The position numbers were made by a program, and so were the translations under genes. From NCBI GenBank assembly GCA_940337035.1, contig CALNHX010005245.1, forward strand, positions 1 through 64,000: a stretch of 64,000 nt of DNA, written 5' to 3'. Below the pieces are notes generated by a model, which was not told where the DNA came from, searched no databases, and worked only from the letters and a program-made list of their open reading frames with translations. This DNA comes from Agriotes lineatus. Taxonomy: Eukaryota; Arthropoda; Insecta; Coleoptera; Elateridae. This document shows, piece after piece, positions 1-13,200 of the stretch (the first letter of the stretch is position 1; the number at the start of each line of letters is the position of its first letter).

Positions 1-375
1 TTACGGAGGATATTCGGAGGGCTGAAAGTGGAGGAGGAATGGAGAAAAAGAACAAATAAGGAGGTGCAAGAGATATACGGAACAGGATCAATAACGAAGT
101 TTATCCAAAAGCAACGATTAAGATGGCTAGGACATGTAGGAAGGATGGCGGACACAAGGCTACCAAAGATAATACTAAATAATCAGGAACGACATGGACG
201 AAGACAGGGAAGACCGAGATACAGCTGGCGGCAAGCGGTAGAGGCAGACCTTAGAGAGAGAGGAATAACGAACTGGAGACAAAAAGTACAAAACAGAGAA
301 GAGTGGAAGAAAACCACACAGCAATGGGCCTGAAGGGCCTGTCAACGCTGGATATGTATGTATGTAAATAAAATG
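1..375 (+). mobile_element. RTE-type non-LTR retrotransposon, 3' fragment cut by the window edge
   Basis: The frame is open from base 1 to the stop at 331-333, so the coding part runs in from outside. It encodes the C-terminal tail typical of these polymerases: LRRIFGG at the start, then RLRWLGHVGR, then GRRQGRPRYSW, ending in a Trp-rich stretch. The related element at 3165-5720 has the matching LRKMFGGVKE and RLRWLGQ segments, so both belong to one family. A short 3' UTR with a (TGTA)n tract and an AATAAA-like end follows to about 375. No catalytic part of the reverse transcriptase is inside the window. I infer a retrotransposon copy; whether the whole element is intact cannot be judged here. 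Confidence 0.8.
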
Positions 376-2727
376 GCAGTCGGAACAACTGTTTCATAAG
401 AAGGTTTTTGTTTTTCGTTGTTTTGCTGGGAAAATGTAGCATCCTTTTTCAGCAGGATTCGGTCGATTGTGCTCTAATTTTAGCTCTTAGCCTCAGATTT
501 CGTGAATTATTATGTGAGGAAGCATTGCTGATTTGCGGGTTAGAGCCTTGAGCACTGTTTTGGGACTTTCGTCCACGTCTTAGGACGAGTTAAGAACACA
601 GAATATTCTTCTCATATTGGCTGTTCGCGTTTAATTATACAGGGTGAGTATAATTTCTCCTATTTCAAATTGTGATAGCGTAATTTCAATGAGCTGACTC
701 TTGTTCTGGGGTTTTTAGTGTTACCTACGAAGTGACATACCTTACTCACATGGTACAATTTACGAATGATTCCGGTTGCTAGAAAATTCGACTACAAACA
801 TCACCCGTGAATGATGTTGACTGCCTGCAGCCGCAGCTGTAAGCTGTTTGGGGCCCTTCAGTTTACACCTTAAACCGCAGCTTCGAGCCCGTTTGGGTCC
901 ATGGGTCATCACCTCCGGTATAAGCGTAAAGCTCTCAGTTAAGTAGTGCAATCTAAAGTTGTGTTTAATAATATTTGTACTACAAACCCGATAAAATAAC
1001 TGTAACTGTAATTGATATGGAATGACACATTTTATTGCTTCTATATTTGTTGGTCTAGTTCTATCGTACTAATCACGGCTATGATAACATTAAATTGGAG
1101 TCTAATAAAGATTTATAATATTTCTGTATTGGTTATTATATGCAGCTTTGTTTAATAAATCTAATGCACATATTTATATCTTACAGTGTCTTGAGTTCGT
1201 TACTGCTATCTTCTGTTTTCCAGATGTTGTGTTATTGACTGCTGCAATTATTCAGAGTTTATATAAGTTCTTGACCTCTCTGAGTACCTATATTTGTTGT
1301 AATTTAAAAACTCGTTAGCGTTCATGTTATTTGGAAATTACATCATTTAAAGAACCACACGCCGTCGCCTCGAAGCTAGCTGGCGAGTCCTCAATTATAT
1401 TCTCGTTGTGTTACAATATTTGAATATAATTAGTGAACAATTCTGGGTGTTAACAATACATATCTGTTTTGAAGTCTATTTTTTGTAGCATATTTCTTTA
1501 TTCTGTTAGGATTCTATTAGCTTTTTGACACCATTGCTCTTAGAATTCCTTCTCTTCCCTCTTTTTACTTGTGTTTTACTCGATTTCATATTTCTGCATA
1601 ATTTATTCTCCTCGGTTTTGTATCTTTTTGGATTGTTAAAAGTTGTGCCTTACTTCTTTCTTCAATACCTTTTTTTTTCACCCACTGTCTATAAAATGTC
1701 AGTGACAATGATTAGGTATAATTTTTTGGTGTTATAATACACATGACGTCAAAATGCCAAAGGCATCTTTGATGAACTTTCTTTTTCCTCATACTAAGAT
1801 TAAATCATGAGTTTTTTCGATTGTTTCCTGTTTTACCGGCAGTAACTTGCAAGCTTCATTTATTATTTATTTTGTTTTATGTTCTTTTAGAGCTCCTACT
1901 GTGTTTCAGTATTTTTTCTTCAACTACTTGCTCATACATGTGTTGATATATCTCTTTTTCTAGAAACATTATGCATGTGATTTTTATAGTTCAAATCTAT
2001 TTTAATTTCTGTGTTTGTAATATGATGTAGAAAACAGATCCTATCAATATGAAAATAAAAGAGTTACTAACAAAATTATAAAGTAATGGTGTATAGTTTT
2101 TCTTGTATTTTAACAACCATAAAACATTTTTGAAATTCAAGCAATTATAAAGGCCAGAAGGCCGCATCATATAACATGTATAACTTTATAAGGACATTTT
2201 TAATTTGTATGAACGTAGAGCTAATTTAGCATTATTTTCTCGATTCCGAATTACGATTCTGCCTGTATATGGGTATTTAGAATTATTCGCTTGCAGTCAG
2301 CAGTTTTAAACGCACTTATTCTGTGTTATCGATCGGGTTCAGGCTTGTTGGCGGCTAGAAAAGCCACGCACGTGTTTCTTATCGAACCGTTTTAGAAGTG
2401 AATTTGTTGTAGAAGCGCTTAGCGAGGCTTTACATTTGTTTTGTTTGTTGCGTGATTACCGGCTAACGCTTTTGTTCCCTTGGTGTGTGCGTGTGTTCCG
2501 TATGTTTTAATCCCGTTATTCGCACCCCTGTCGTGACGCAAGTTTGGTGTTCCGCATTTCATGGACTCGTTGTACTACACGTTGGTTGTTGGGCAAACTT
2601 AACGTTATTATTTAACGTTGTAAGCCTTGGAGTTTTTGTATCGTTGGGCGGCAACCCCTAAAACGCCATTTGGCAGACTCTCAGTAAAAACCCAGTATTG
2701 GCTTATCATGTTTCACGAAGCTCCTGT
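376..2727. other. AT-rich stretch without a recognised gene
   Basis: I see no ORF with recognisable protein similarity on either strand and no strong inverted repeat. Short open frames (for example near 760-951 and 1525-1737) are low-complexity and look like chance. The missing last exons of Ubr3 were looked for here and not recognised. Confidence 0.5.
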
Positions 2728-2914
2728 TTACAGTTTCTTACTGTCCTGCCAATTTTCCGCAGCGGGCTTCGATTTCGCCTTCAGTAGTGGATAATCCCCA
2801 TGGTTTTGTCCCGCGTCGGCCAGCAGCTTCTCGTTGATTTGGTGCAGTCCCCTTAGGTGTCTTCTGCAGTGTTTGTAAAGTGACCGTGTGCTGTAGCATA
2901 TATATATATATATA

Positions 2915-3149
2915 CCGTGTGTCCACAGGAGGACGCACCATAGGGATAACCAAATAGAATAGAAAGATCGGCTAATGCTGTGATCGCCGGCACGCTGAAA
3001 CGTTGTTTTCTGGCTTCTACCCGCCACTATATGAAACAATATTGTTATAAATGGTACAAGAAAAGGGACGGTGGTCATAGCACTGGTTGATATTTATATT
3101 CTATTAGCATTATCTTATATCTATGGTGCGTACTCCTGTGGACACACGG
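2915..3149. mobile_element. 235-bp MITE, TA-flanked, Tc1/mariner-like
   Basis: The ends are inverted repeats of about 32 bp with few mismatches. The left end begins CCGTGTGTCCACAGGAG and the right end finishes with its complement. Both ends sit against TA within TATATA, which fits a TA target duplication. There is no coding capacity for a transposase. The left flank is a (TA)n microsatellite. The element stops about 15 bp from the 3' end of the retrotransposon copy at 3165. Confidence 0.75.
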
Positions 3150-3164
3150 TATATATCAGCACTA

Positions 3165-5720
3165 TAGGGCTTTAAGGCCCTTGGCTTTTTCCACTACTAA
3201 TTTTCTCCAAATGTCTCTGTTTACCGCTACTGTTTCCCATTCCTTCACTCCTAATTCTTCCAACTCTTCTTTTACACCCTGCCATTCCCTCAGGGGACGT
3301 CCTCTTTTATTTCTGCCAGCCATTGACCTAGCCACCTCAGTCTTCCTTGTTTTATTATGTTGACTATGTGTGTGTCGTTGTACAGGTCATACAGCTCTTC
3401 ATTTGTCCGTCTCCTCCACTCGTCTTGTTCCTTAACCCCTCCAAACATTTTCCGTAGAATTTTCCTCTCCCTTAGTTTTTCGCTATACACTTTGTTTAAG
3501 GTCCACACCTCGCTGCCGTAAGTCACTGTTGGTCTTATTACTGTTTTATAAAGTTGTACCTTTGCTGCTCGCGACACTTTTTTATTTTTAAACAAGGTGT
3601 TTAGGGATGCCGCACTTCTCATCCCCAGGGATATCCGCCTCTCTATCTCACCGTAAGCGTCACTGGAAATTTCCGATCCTAAATATACTATAATCTCCTC
3701 TTGCTGGAATTTAAACTGTTTATCACCGCGGACAATTTTTATTTTTAGTTTGGAGTTTGCATTTGGTTTCTTATTAGCTACAAAGTATTTAGTTTTTTCT
3801 ACATTTACTCGAAGCCCGAAATTATACGATTCGCTTAGGATCTTATTGAAAATATCCTTTAAGCCTTCTTGGGTTTTGCACAGGATTGTAAGGTCGTCAG
3901 CATATGCCATAATTTGGTAAGGACCTTTAATTATAGTTTCTTTACTTGTTAGTCTGCACTTTCTTAAAATTCCTTCCAGAGCTATATTGAAAAGTGCGGA
4001 TAGGGGGTCACCTTGACGTAGTCCTCGTTTTGTTTCAAAACCGTCAGATGTTGTTCCTTGTACTCGTACCTGGTTCGAAGTTTCTTTTAGTGTCATTATT
4101 ACCAGTTCCGTTAGATGTTTGGGAAACTCTAAATTTTGCATTGTTTGTACCAATTTTGCTCCGTCCAAGCTATCGTATGCTTGTTGAAGGTCGACAAAGA
4201 GCATGTGAACTGCGATTCCTTTCCTCCTTGTTTTCTCAGTCACCTGTTTTAAAGTGAATAGTTGGTCTGTTATTGATCTTCCTTCCCTAAACTCACACTG
4301 ATATTCTCCTATTTTACGTTCTGCTTCCTTCCTTAGCTTGTCGTTTATTAGCGTGACTAAAATCTTGTATGTCACATTCAGTAGGTATATAGGTCTGTAG
4401 TTCTTACCAGCGTACATACATCAAACAAGTAGAGACACTGATGCCAAATGTTGAAACCTATGTAGAGTGCCTGGGACAGTAACTCGGGGGGTATTTCTAA
4501 GCTTCACTATCAGATGGCAGCACAAAGATCTACCAATCAGAGCCAGTTACTGGCTCTGCTACCAATCATATGTAATCAAGTAGTGGCGCCATCTGTTGGT
4601 ACTATCGGAAAGTACCCCTCAGGAGCCGTTCAAGGTCATCCAAATCGGTATTTTGACATCAAAGGAACCGACAGAGAGTGTCTCTACTTGTTTGATTTAT
4701 GTACGCTGGTTCTTACAGACCAGTGGGTCACCTTTTTTATGGATGGGTAGAATTAATGCATGCTTCCAATCCGTTGGCAGCTCTTTCCTTACCCACACTA
4801 ACTTTATTAGATTATAAATTTTCTCCGCAAGTTGTTGACCTCTGCACTTTAGCAGTTCACTTTGAATTTTATCAGTTCCCGGACTCTTATTATTTTTTCA
4901 TTTTCTTCACTATTTTTACGAAATCTTCCCAAAGCGGTGGTTCTATTGTCACTTGGTTTTGTTCTTCATCTTCTGTAGTTGCCTTATGTAGTCCTTCTTC
5001 TTCATTTCCACCTAAGGTTTGTTCATAGTGCTCTTTCCATCTAGCTGTTACTTTTTCTTTCCCGCCTGCTATGTTACCCTCTTTATCTTTACATAAGTTG
5101 ATTTTTGGTTGGTGGCTTTTCCTTATAATACTTACTTCTCTGTAGAACTCCCTAGTGTTTTTGTTCCTGTGACTTTTCTGTAAACCTAATAGTATTTCCT
5201 CTTGCTGCTTTCGTTTTTTTCTTTGTAGTTTTTTTGCCTCTCTTCTTACTTCTTTAAACTCCGCGACACTTTCAGTAGATTTATCCTTTAGCATTTTTGT
5301 TTTTGTTTGGTTTACTTGATCTACCATTAATTCAACTCCTTATCAAACCATATATTCTTGGGTTTTTCCTTTCCTACTAAGATCCTTGTTGCTGCTGTTT
5401 GTATTGCCTTCTTTAGATTTTCCCAATTACTTTTTATCTCTTCATTTAACGCCTGTGATTGTAGTGCTTTTCCTATTTTCTGTTCATATTTCTCTCTGTT
5501 TTCCTCTATCTTTAATAGTTCTATATCCCATCTTCTTGCTTCTATTTCCTTTTCTGTGTTCTTTTGAGTCACTTCTTGTTTAATTAATGCGCGTACCATA
5601 TAATGGTCCGAGTCCATTTCTGCCCTTCTTCTGCTCTTTATATTTTGCATTATGTTCCTGTGTTTTTCTTCCATAAGCATTTGGTCTACCTGGTTTGTCA
5701 TAGCATAGGACGTCGATTAC
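3165..5720 (-). mobile_element. RTE-type non-LTR retrotransposon, 5'-truncated and decayed
   Basis: Read on the minus strand, this is most of an endonuclease/reverse transcriptase polyprotein. The start carries only the end of the APE-type endonuclease (SDHYMV near 5600). The linker follows, then the reverse transcriptase fingers (KSPGTDKI, HKKGDP), then palm motifs FVDLQQAYD (about 4175), GLRQGDPLS (about 4010) and YADDL (about 3900), and the RLRWLG tail (about 3330). Reading-frame breaks are seen near 5327, at an A-run near 4888, and near 3300, after which the last residues (LREWQGVKEE onward) are in another frame. A hAT-type MITE splits it at 4408-4708. The catalytic YADD is preserved, but the copy cannot make a full protein. 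The 5' end is lost, as is common for target-primed insertions. Confidence 0.9.
4408..4708. mobile_element. 301-bp hAT-type MITE inserted in the retrotransposon
   Basis: Terminal inverted repeats of about 33 bp with roughly two mismatches begin CAGCGTACATA. They are flanked by an exact 8-bp duplication GTTCTTAC at 4400-4407 and 4709-4716. An 8-bp duplication with CAG-type ends is the hallmark of the hAT superfamily. Conceptually deleting the element and one duplication rejoins the reverse transcriptase frame exactly (VCKN followed by YRPI), which confirms the borders. The interior has no transposase. Confidence 0.9.
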
Positions 5721-7043
5721 AGCTAAGTCAAGCTTCTTAAAGATATCGTAATATTGCAGTACCTTTATAGTGTGAATTTCAATTTGTGTGTTTTCCAAAG
5801 TGCTGTCGTTGCAACATGTGTTGTTTATATCTTTACGATTCAAGTAACGTTATCAAGCTTTTCACATTACGAGAGAATAGTTTGAATGAACGAGCAACGT
5901 CAGGAGCAAGTTCTTTAAAATTCTCGAGTAATGTAGAAAGCAGATAACGTTACGTATATCGTAACACGGTTTATTTTATCCTAAAATATTAATTTTTTAA
6001 AAAAATAGGAAAAATGGTTATTAAAAATAGTTGTTTACCTGTCAGTTTAATTCATTGCTGTCAGATTACATGATCTTGTACGACTTTATAGTTGATTGCT
6101 GTTAATTGAGTCAATGTTTTGAATATTTCAATGTTAATATTGTTCACAAGTCATTCCTGCATTTTGATGTCAAGTTTACCACGTAATTACTAGATTAAGA
6201 CATTACGCAATTTAAATAGTTAACCTTTACTAACCCATTTTGCATTTTTATATAACTTTTACCTATTTAAATATTTTTGCTAATACATTTTGTTTGTTTA
6301 GTCGTGGTTTTCGTATGATGTTGTGCATGCGATTTGTATATGTATTTTACAGTTTTAAAAGGAGTTTGGCCAGCTGTTCAAGCGAGTTCTTCAAAAGGTA
6401 GGTAAAATGATGTTGCACTTGGCTCACTGACCAGGACACTGCCAAGATTATACTTTGAAGGGTGCATCCATTATGCTTCCACTTTTCTCGGTGGGTTCAC
6501 CTATATGCATTTTTCCCTGTGGAATCGTGGTGGCGCCTTAGCATTCAAGATTTGCTTTTCTGTTATTAGGCCGTTGCACTGTGTTATCTCTTGTTGAACC
6601 CCCCCTCGCTCCACTGAAGTTAACTCAGCAACTCTTTGTAACGGGCTGGGGCAGCGGTCATACGTATTTCATTCCCGATTTTGAGTTGGCTTACACGCTA
6701 GTCGCTTAGCATTCTTTGGCTTGTCGTAAATACAGTTTTGTACCGTTACAAACTGGCGCGTTGTCCTAATATTGAATTTAGCCTGTTCCAAACTGGTAGC
6801 CCTAGGTGAGGCCATTTTGATTGGTCGTAAAGGCGTTTTTTATACTGTTACAACTTTTATCTACTTAAGTATTCAAATTAGCTGTTTCATGTATAAAAAC
6901 AAGAGAGACATTGAAAGCTAACATAATAGTACGGGTATTGAAAATATATTAAATCAAATAATGTTTAAAATTAAAATTCTACCAACAATACAATTTCATC
7001 TATCTATTGCACACTTGCTATTATATCAACTTCATACACTTAC
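5721..7043. other. Non-coding stretch between the RTE copy and Ubr3
   Basis: AT-rich sequence. If Ubr3 is intact, this is part of the intron following the exon at 7044-7253, because that exon ends in a clean GTAAGT donor. No further Ubr3 exon was recognised here. The interval 6590-6830 is more GC-rich but shows no feature I can name. Confidence 0.5.
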
Positions 7044-7253
7044 TTTGATCTAGATGTAGAGGCAGTAGCAGCACAAACTGCAGTAAGAGAGCTATAGGAT
7101 CCCTAAGCAGCAAAGGGACTTCATCTTCTATTTCGGCTAAGGCATTGGCAGCTGGAGGCGATGCAGGCAAACCACAGAGCTGTTGAAACGTCATTCCTGC
7201 TGGCCATAGTGCCAACACCCTTGCGTGGACAGCAAGGACGTGTAGTAGCGGTA
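7044..7253 (-). CDS. Ubr3: Ubr3 exon (last visible)
   Basis: The exon encodes VPLLHVLAVHARVLALWPAG and VPLLLRDPIALLLQF, then reaches a strong GTAAGTGT donor with one base of the next codon. The frame would stay open to a stop at about 7021 if unspliced, but the family continues for a few hundred residues, so splicing to an exon outside the window is more likely. Confidence 0.88.
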
Positions 7254-10200
7254 CTGAAATAACATTTTGTTAAGTAAAAAATCACATTTTTCCACGGCAG
7301 CATCTCACCTATACAGTCTCGTTTTGGTAAAAGCGGGTTGGCAGGTTCACCGGTAACAGAAACAAGACTTCCCCCTCTTTGGACGAGCTCCACCTCCAAG
7401 TTCGTGCGAGCTATGGACGTGACGAATAGGAACAACGTTTGGCAACTCGGTTTGTCACTCTTGGGCTTAAATATGGGCTTCAGTTGGGTGCTGCTGGTCA
7501 TGTCCTCCATTGCCTTGCCCATGGCTTCTGACAACGTTGATGTGCTCTACAATTAAACGCATAAAAAATCCTAATCAAAAACAAAAGAAGCCACTCACAG
7601 GAGCCTGTTTGTTTTCCTTTAGGAAATCGTTAAGCTCGTGCAAAATGTCTGACATGTTTGCAGGTCGGGAGCGGACTATTTGGGAGCAATCGCCCAGCTG
7701 AGGTGAAAGAGGTAGTACGGAATTCGCTAATTGTCTACATAGGGGGCATAAATATTCCCCTCTGAAAAAAAAGAATTAGCTACATGTACAAAAAGTAGTT
7801 GAAATATCATACTTATCAGGTGCTAGGCTCTGTTGCCTTGTACTTTGCTGAGAACGGAGTGACTGTAGATATGCTTTTAAGCAGTCGAGATGAAGGTGGT
7901 GGCCACAAGTTTGCACATGAACACCCCCTTCCCAACCTAAGTTAATCGATAGCAACCACGATTGCTGTAAACAAAATATTTAGTTGGCAAAGCCTGGTTA
8001 AAAACGATGCATCTTACAAGATCGAAATGTTGGTTAAGTTCTTCCACTCGCCGGTCGAATTCCGATGCGAGGGTGTCGTCTTTTCGGAATATTTCTCGTT
8101 CTTCGTCGCAGGTGGGTAGGACAACTCGGTCTCCGTATCCCTGACGTCTCCGATGCCCAACAACGCTGGTGGCTTGAACTAAAACCACTAGACCCATAGG
8201 TTTATCTTCAGTACTGGCGGTACTCTGGTTGCAAATAACGCAGTCGTACTCTTGTTTGCTTACGAGAACTTCTTCGTTAGACCATTCCATATCTAAGAAC
8301 AGCATATTTAGTACTTAGGGCATTGTGTCGAATGAGAGAAAAATGAATTAGAAAAAGAAAATTTCAGATGCAGAAGAAAGTAAAATACAAGCGGGATTAT
8401 AAAACCAAGAAGTGAAGAACCACACACCAGAATCTGTAATTTTAGCAATCAAGTGTGAGAAAATGAAAAAATGCCTGAAAAATGAAACAATGCAGAAATG
8501 TTTACAAAGAGAGAAATGTAAAACGGGTAACTGAAGAAAGTGAAAGTATGGAAAAATTAATAAGAAAGAAAAACATACGAAGAAGTGGGGCAAATTTACA
8601 ACCACACAAGTATGAGGCAACTAGTTAAAGCAGATAATAAAAAAAGGGGTAGAACCATGGAAAAAGATAGAAGTAGTACTAGGTAGAAGATATATAATAA
8701 GCTATGTATGCTGCAAGAAATTTTTAATAAAATTTCAAGGACTACGTACCACCTGGGTCCTCATTCGTTTCCATTTTTTCCAAAAACTGCTTTTGCTTGG
8801 ATGCAAATTCTGCCATTAATTTCTGCTGTCGCTCCTTTGCTCTTCTTCTCCTTTCTTCCCTCTCCTTGTTCTCGCGCCGTTTTTGTTCCTCTTCGCATTC
8901 CGGCTGTGGGGGCCAAATTTTGCTTCGAGTTTCCTTCAATAATAAAATTATTCGTTGATTTACTTGGAAAAACTAATTTAAAAAAAATACAGAAGTACCA
9001 CAACAAGTACATGAAGTTTAAAAACTCACCTGTATACAATCCTTGCAAGCGCTATCCAAAGCAGCAATTTTTCGTAGCAGCTTCCCTATGAAAAATGGGC
9101 CATCGCCTACGAGACTCTCGCCGTCACTGCTGCTGGTGCCAGCTTCGCTTTCTTCTGGATTGTAACTGTCTGGCATGCCAGACAGGTGCGAGTGGAGTTT
9201 CAGAAGCAAGGAAATTATACTTTCATTAACTTTTACCGTTGGTGGACTACTGCTAGAACCCTGAAATGTACAATTTTAGACCAAATAGTACCGAGGCTTC
9301 TAAATCCAGCAAATTACCTCGACAGGTCGTCGTTTATAAACGTAAGTCTTTCGATGTCCTGAAGTTGAAGGCATAACCAGACTATACGAGGTGGCATTGC
9401 TGGATGTTGTCCATGTAGGAGGTCGACCGACTTCGTTACCAGCCAGTACTGCTGGATGCTGCATGACTGGGGGCAGTGCTGGCTGTCTTTCGATCGGCGC
9501 AGGTTCTGGAAAATAAAATAAAACTAATATAAGGTGAATATGTACAATGAGACATTACTAACCAGTTTCTGCCCGAACCATGCTCATATCGTGGGGTATA
9601 GCAACAGCCATGGAGGTGGTGTCTGCAGCAGTATTTGTGCTGCTGGGAGGTGGCAACGCTAGCACATTCTGATTACCAACATGAGACCCATGGCTGTGTG
9701 GCAAGGCAAGTTCCTGGTAGGTTGGAAGATCGTCGCTTCTCGTATGGGGTACCAACACCATAAGGTCACTTCCAGGTTGAGGCAGTTGACTCCAATCAGC
9801 TTCTTCCAGCATAAGAACAGTGTTGGGGCCCTCTGCAGACAAGTCCGACATTTCGTTGTCGGCTTCCGAGCCCTCCCATTCAATATCGCTGTCTGAGCTG
9901 TAAGTAATAGGCGAGACTTCCGGCTCGGGGGTTAGAACGACTTTGCCAATAACAGTACGAAGGTTTTCTGTCAGGGAATCGGATGTGAACCACGTTGATA
10001 AATCCATGTCGTTCAGCAGCCTTTGCTGGGATTGATTGTTGGTTGCACACATTTTCGATCCCTATTACAATAAAATTTTTATAAAATCAAACCAAGAAAA
10101 TACAGACAAACCTCATCATCACGGTTAGTTTCACACGTCACTACAGCCATTTCCAAGAGAAATACGATAAGAGCCATAACATGTTCTGAAACGTGTCCCG

Positions 10201-13200
10201 TGACAGCCTTGTACAGCACCACTAAAACCACCGCGTGAAAAACTCTTGACTGCAGGATATTACGAGGGTCATCGTAAGCTTCACCGCAATCAGCTGGTAG
10301 ACGAAATGGGGGCCACGGACTGGTACCCGGTCTTAACTTATTCGCATGTCTTGCACTGTAATGTTAATATTACACTTGACAAAATCAACAACTCCCAATA
10401 CTTACTAATCGGTGTATCTATCCATAGACGTTTGGAAGTCCCTCCTGTGGACAGCACGCAACAGCACATGAATTGGGTCATACTGCTTCTCCCAAACTTG
10501 TGCTTTGGGCACATACATGCCTTGCTGCATGTTGCCCGTTGCCTCCAAGGCTGGGGCTTTGTAGTCTGCCACTTCTGCTAGCAGGGATTCGAAGTCTCTA
10601 CTTTGTGATGTTCCACATCTTTCGGGCATGAGCTCCATCAGTTGAGAATGAGTCTTATCACCCATGCAGAGAAGGGTTATCATCTCGAGTCTGTTGAGGG
10701 CCGTTTCTGACAGGCCTGAAACATTTAATATTAGAATGGAATAGAATTAGTCCATTGATATTAGAACTATAATGGTCAATTAGGAAAAAAAAAATTATGA
10801 AGTTTTGCCGTTTGGAGGTTATACGCACCAATGAAAGAGCTTGCAAAAACAAAAGAGTTCCCAAGTCCCAAGTGGTTGTTTCACCCCCAAAAACCACCCT
10901 TAACACGCACTGCGGTGGTTATTAGCGTTTTTCTCAGAAACCATTGGTCATAGAAAATTTTATACTTCCTAAAAATGCTCCCTACAAAGTTCTCTACAAA
11001 ATAGATTCCTCTTTCTCCAATGGATTTCGAGGAATAAGCGTTTTTCTTGTCATACCATTGTTGTCAAATAAAAACAAAGGTACAGAAGGAAGTTCATGCT
11101 TGAAACAAGAGTGCAAATCCGCTGGAGAATAGATAGTGCATATGATTCGTTGGAAAAGATCGGTAGAATTGACTTGAATAATGTCATTGCCAACTGTAAT
11201 TTTTCGGTACGCGACATTTGGGCGCCGCCGTTTGGGCGCCATACTTTTGACCGCCGGACGTTTGGGCGCTTAATTATTTTTAATAATTTCACATAATGTC
11301 TTCTTGTAATTGTGGTAGATTATATTGTAATTCTACTTTTTATTATGTGACTATATGTATACTACTTAAATAACTGTAACCTGATTTTACTTGTTATATA
11401 ATAAATAATTACTATCACGATGATATTTGTTTTAATTTTCTGGAATGGTTTAAGATTATAAATGCAGAAGTTTTCATTTTTACCTAAGCCGTAAGTTGAT
11501 TGTGTTACATTTTGTGGAGTAATTGTAAATTTGCTTAAATAGATACATCTATATCAAATCTATTACACCGTAAACAATGTCATTTGAAATTGCTTGCAAA
11601 AAATCATATTTACGATAAATAACAGAGGAATCGTGGCCTATTTTTAATATTTTTAATTTTCGGCACCCAAATGTCCAGCGCCCAATCGGCGGGGCCCAAA
11701 AGTCCTGGCGCCCAAACGGCCGGCGCCCAAACGGCGGCGCACAAATGTCCTGCTTCGGTAATTTTTCCTTACTATGTTTACACGCTTCAACCACCGCAGT
11801 GCGTGTTAGGGGTGATTTTTGGGGGTGAAGCAACCACTTGGGACTTGGTGTGTATAACCTCCAAATGGCAAAACTTTATAATTTCTTTTTTCTAATTTCG
11901 CTAATATGAATGGACTATATCTATTCCACACAGGTGTACACAGAAGAAATCTTGAAATATATATACAGTCAGACCTCGCCGTTCGCAGCTTTGCGGTTCG
12001 CTGTTTTGATTTTACGCGAGGCACCTTTGTGCTCCCTTTTCTTCGCCGTTTGCGGATATTTGCTTTGCCGTTCGCGGATGGAATTGCCAACGTTAGCTGT
12101 TTCAACTTTCACACACTACTAATGGCCGGTCTTATGAAGGCCACTAATCTGACGTTAACATAAAAATTTGTTTACTAATAAATTATATGCCATAAGCGTC
12201 AACGTTTTGATGAGCTATTGTTTATTTTAACAGCGAGACCGACCATTTATGTCATGAACCCCTAAATAACATTATTTATCACAAACTTGTAAACACACTT
12301 ATCGAGCCTATTCCTTTGAATCTCTTATTACCAAATTGGACCTGAAATAAATTGTAAAATTATATCTTGAATAAACAAATAGACATTCGAGCTCTAGATT
12401 CAAGTGGCAGACTTGTGTTACATATGGAATTTTAGTTTGTATACGCACGTTTATGTATTTTTGAATTTTTTGAAGTTGCATAGTATAAATAAATCTAGTT
12501 TATGGAACCTAACCCCGTTTTATCATTTTATGTGTCTACTTGAGCATCGCGGCATTCTTCTGGAACGCAACCCCCGCGAACGGCGAGGTCTGACTGTATA
12601 TATAATTTTTATTGAATCTCAAAAATTCAGTTTTAATGTATAAATGTTGTTTATATCGAATGAGCAAAAAGAAAGTTCATCAAGGGTGCCTTTGGAATTT
12701 TAAAGTCATGTGTATTATAAAGTGGGTTAAAAAACCCGTTATCAAGTGACCTTGTGTTAAACAGTAATTTTTGAGAGTCATGTTGTAACTTATTTTATGG
12801 AATTTGTATGCACGTAACTAGCAACTCAAGTGGCCGGGCGCATTGAATTCTGGGTAGAGTGATGTAATAATGCGCGTATAAACACATAACCTCACTTTAA
12901 CGACTGACAAGTGACTCAGCTCGCTGAATTCTGTGTAGAGCGATGTAATAATCACCGACATGCAGTCGTAAGACAAAATATAGTTCAAAACCCTCTTGAT
13001 AACTTTTTTAAAACGCACTTGATGGGTACATAATTTTAAAATGACGGCATCGGCATCACAACAGAACTTAAGGCAATTGACATCAACTTTTGTAAGAAGG
13101 TGATGCGGAACTTTGAGGAACAACTACTGCAGTGCATTGCAAAAACCGACATCATCTGCCTGATATAATTTTCAGAACATAATTTAACTTTTTCATTGTT

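Noticed and set aside
23..33. Window-edge RTE as part of the same element as 3165-5720
   Set aside because: They are on opposite strands and each has its own 3' end, so they are separate insertions.
760..951. Possible last exon of Ubr3
   Set aside because: The translation has none of the Cys-rich or conserved features expected for the UBR3 C terminus and is not flanked by in-phase splice sites.
2898..2914. TATATATATATA as a promoter
   Set aside because: It is a short (TA)n microsatellite next to a TA-targeted MITE, with no gene downstream.
7937..8305. 122-codon frame as a single exon
   Set aside because: The RING text ends at HFDL before a GTAAGA donor. The remaining residues are intron read-through, and the next exon restores the family sequence.
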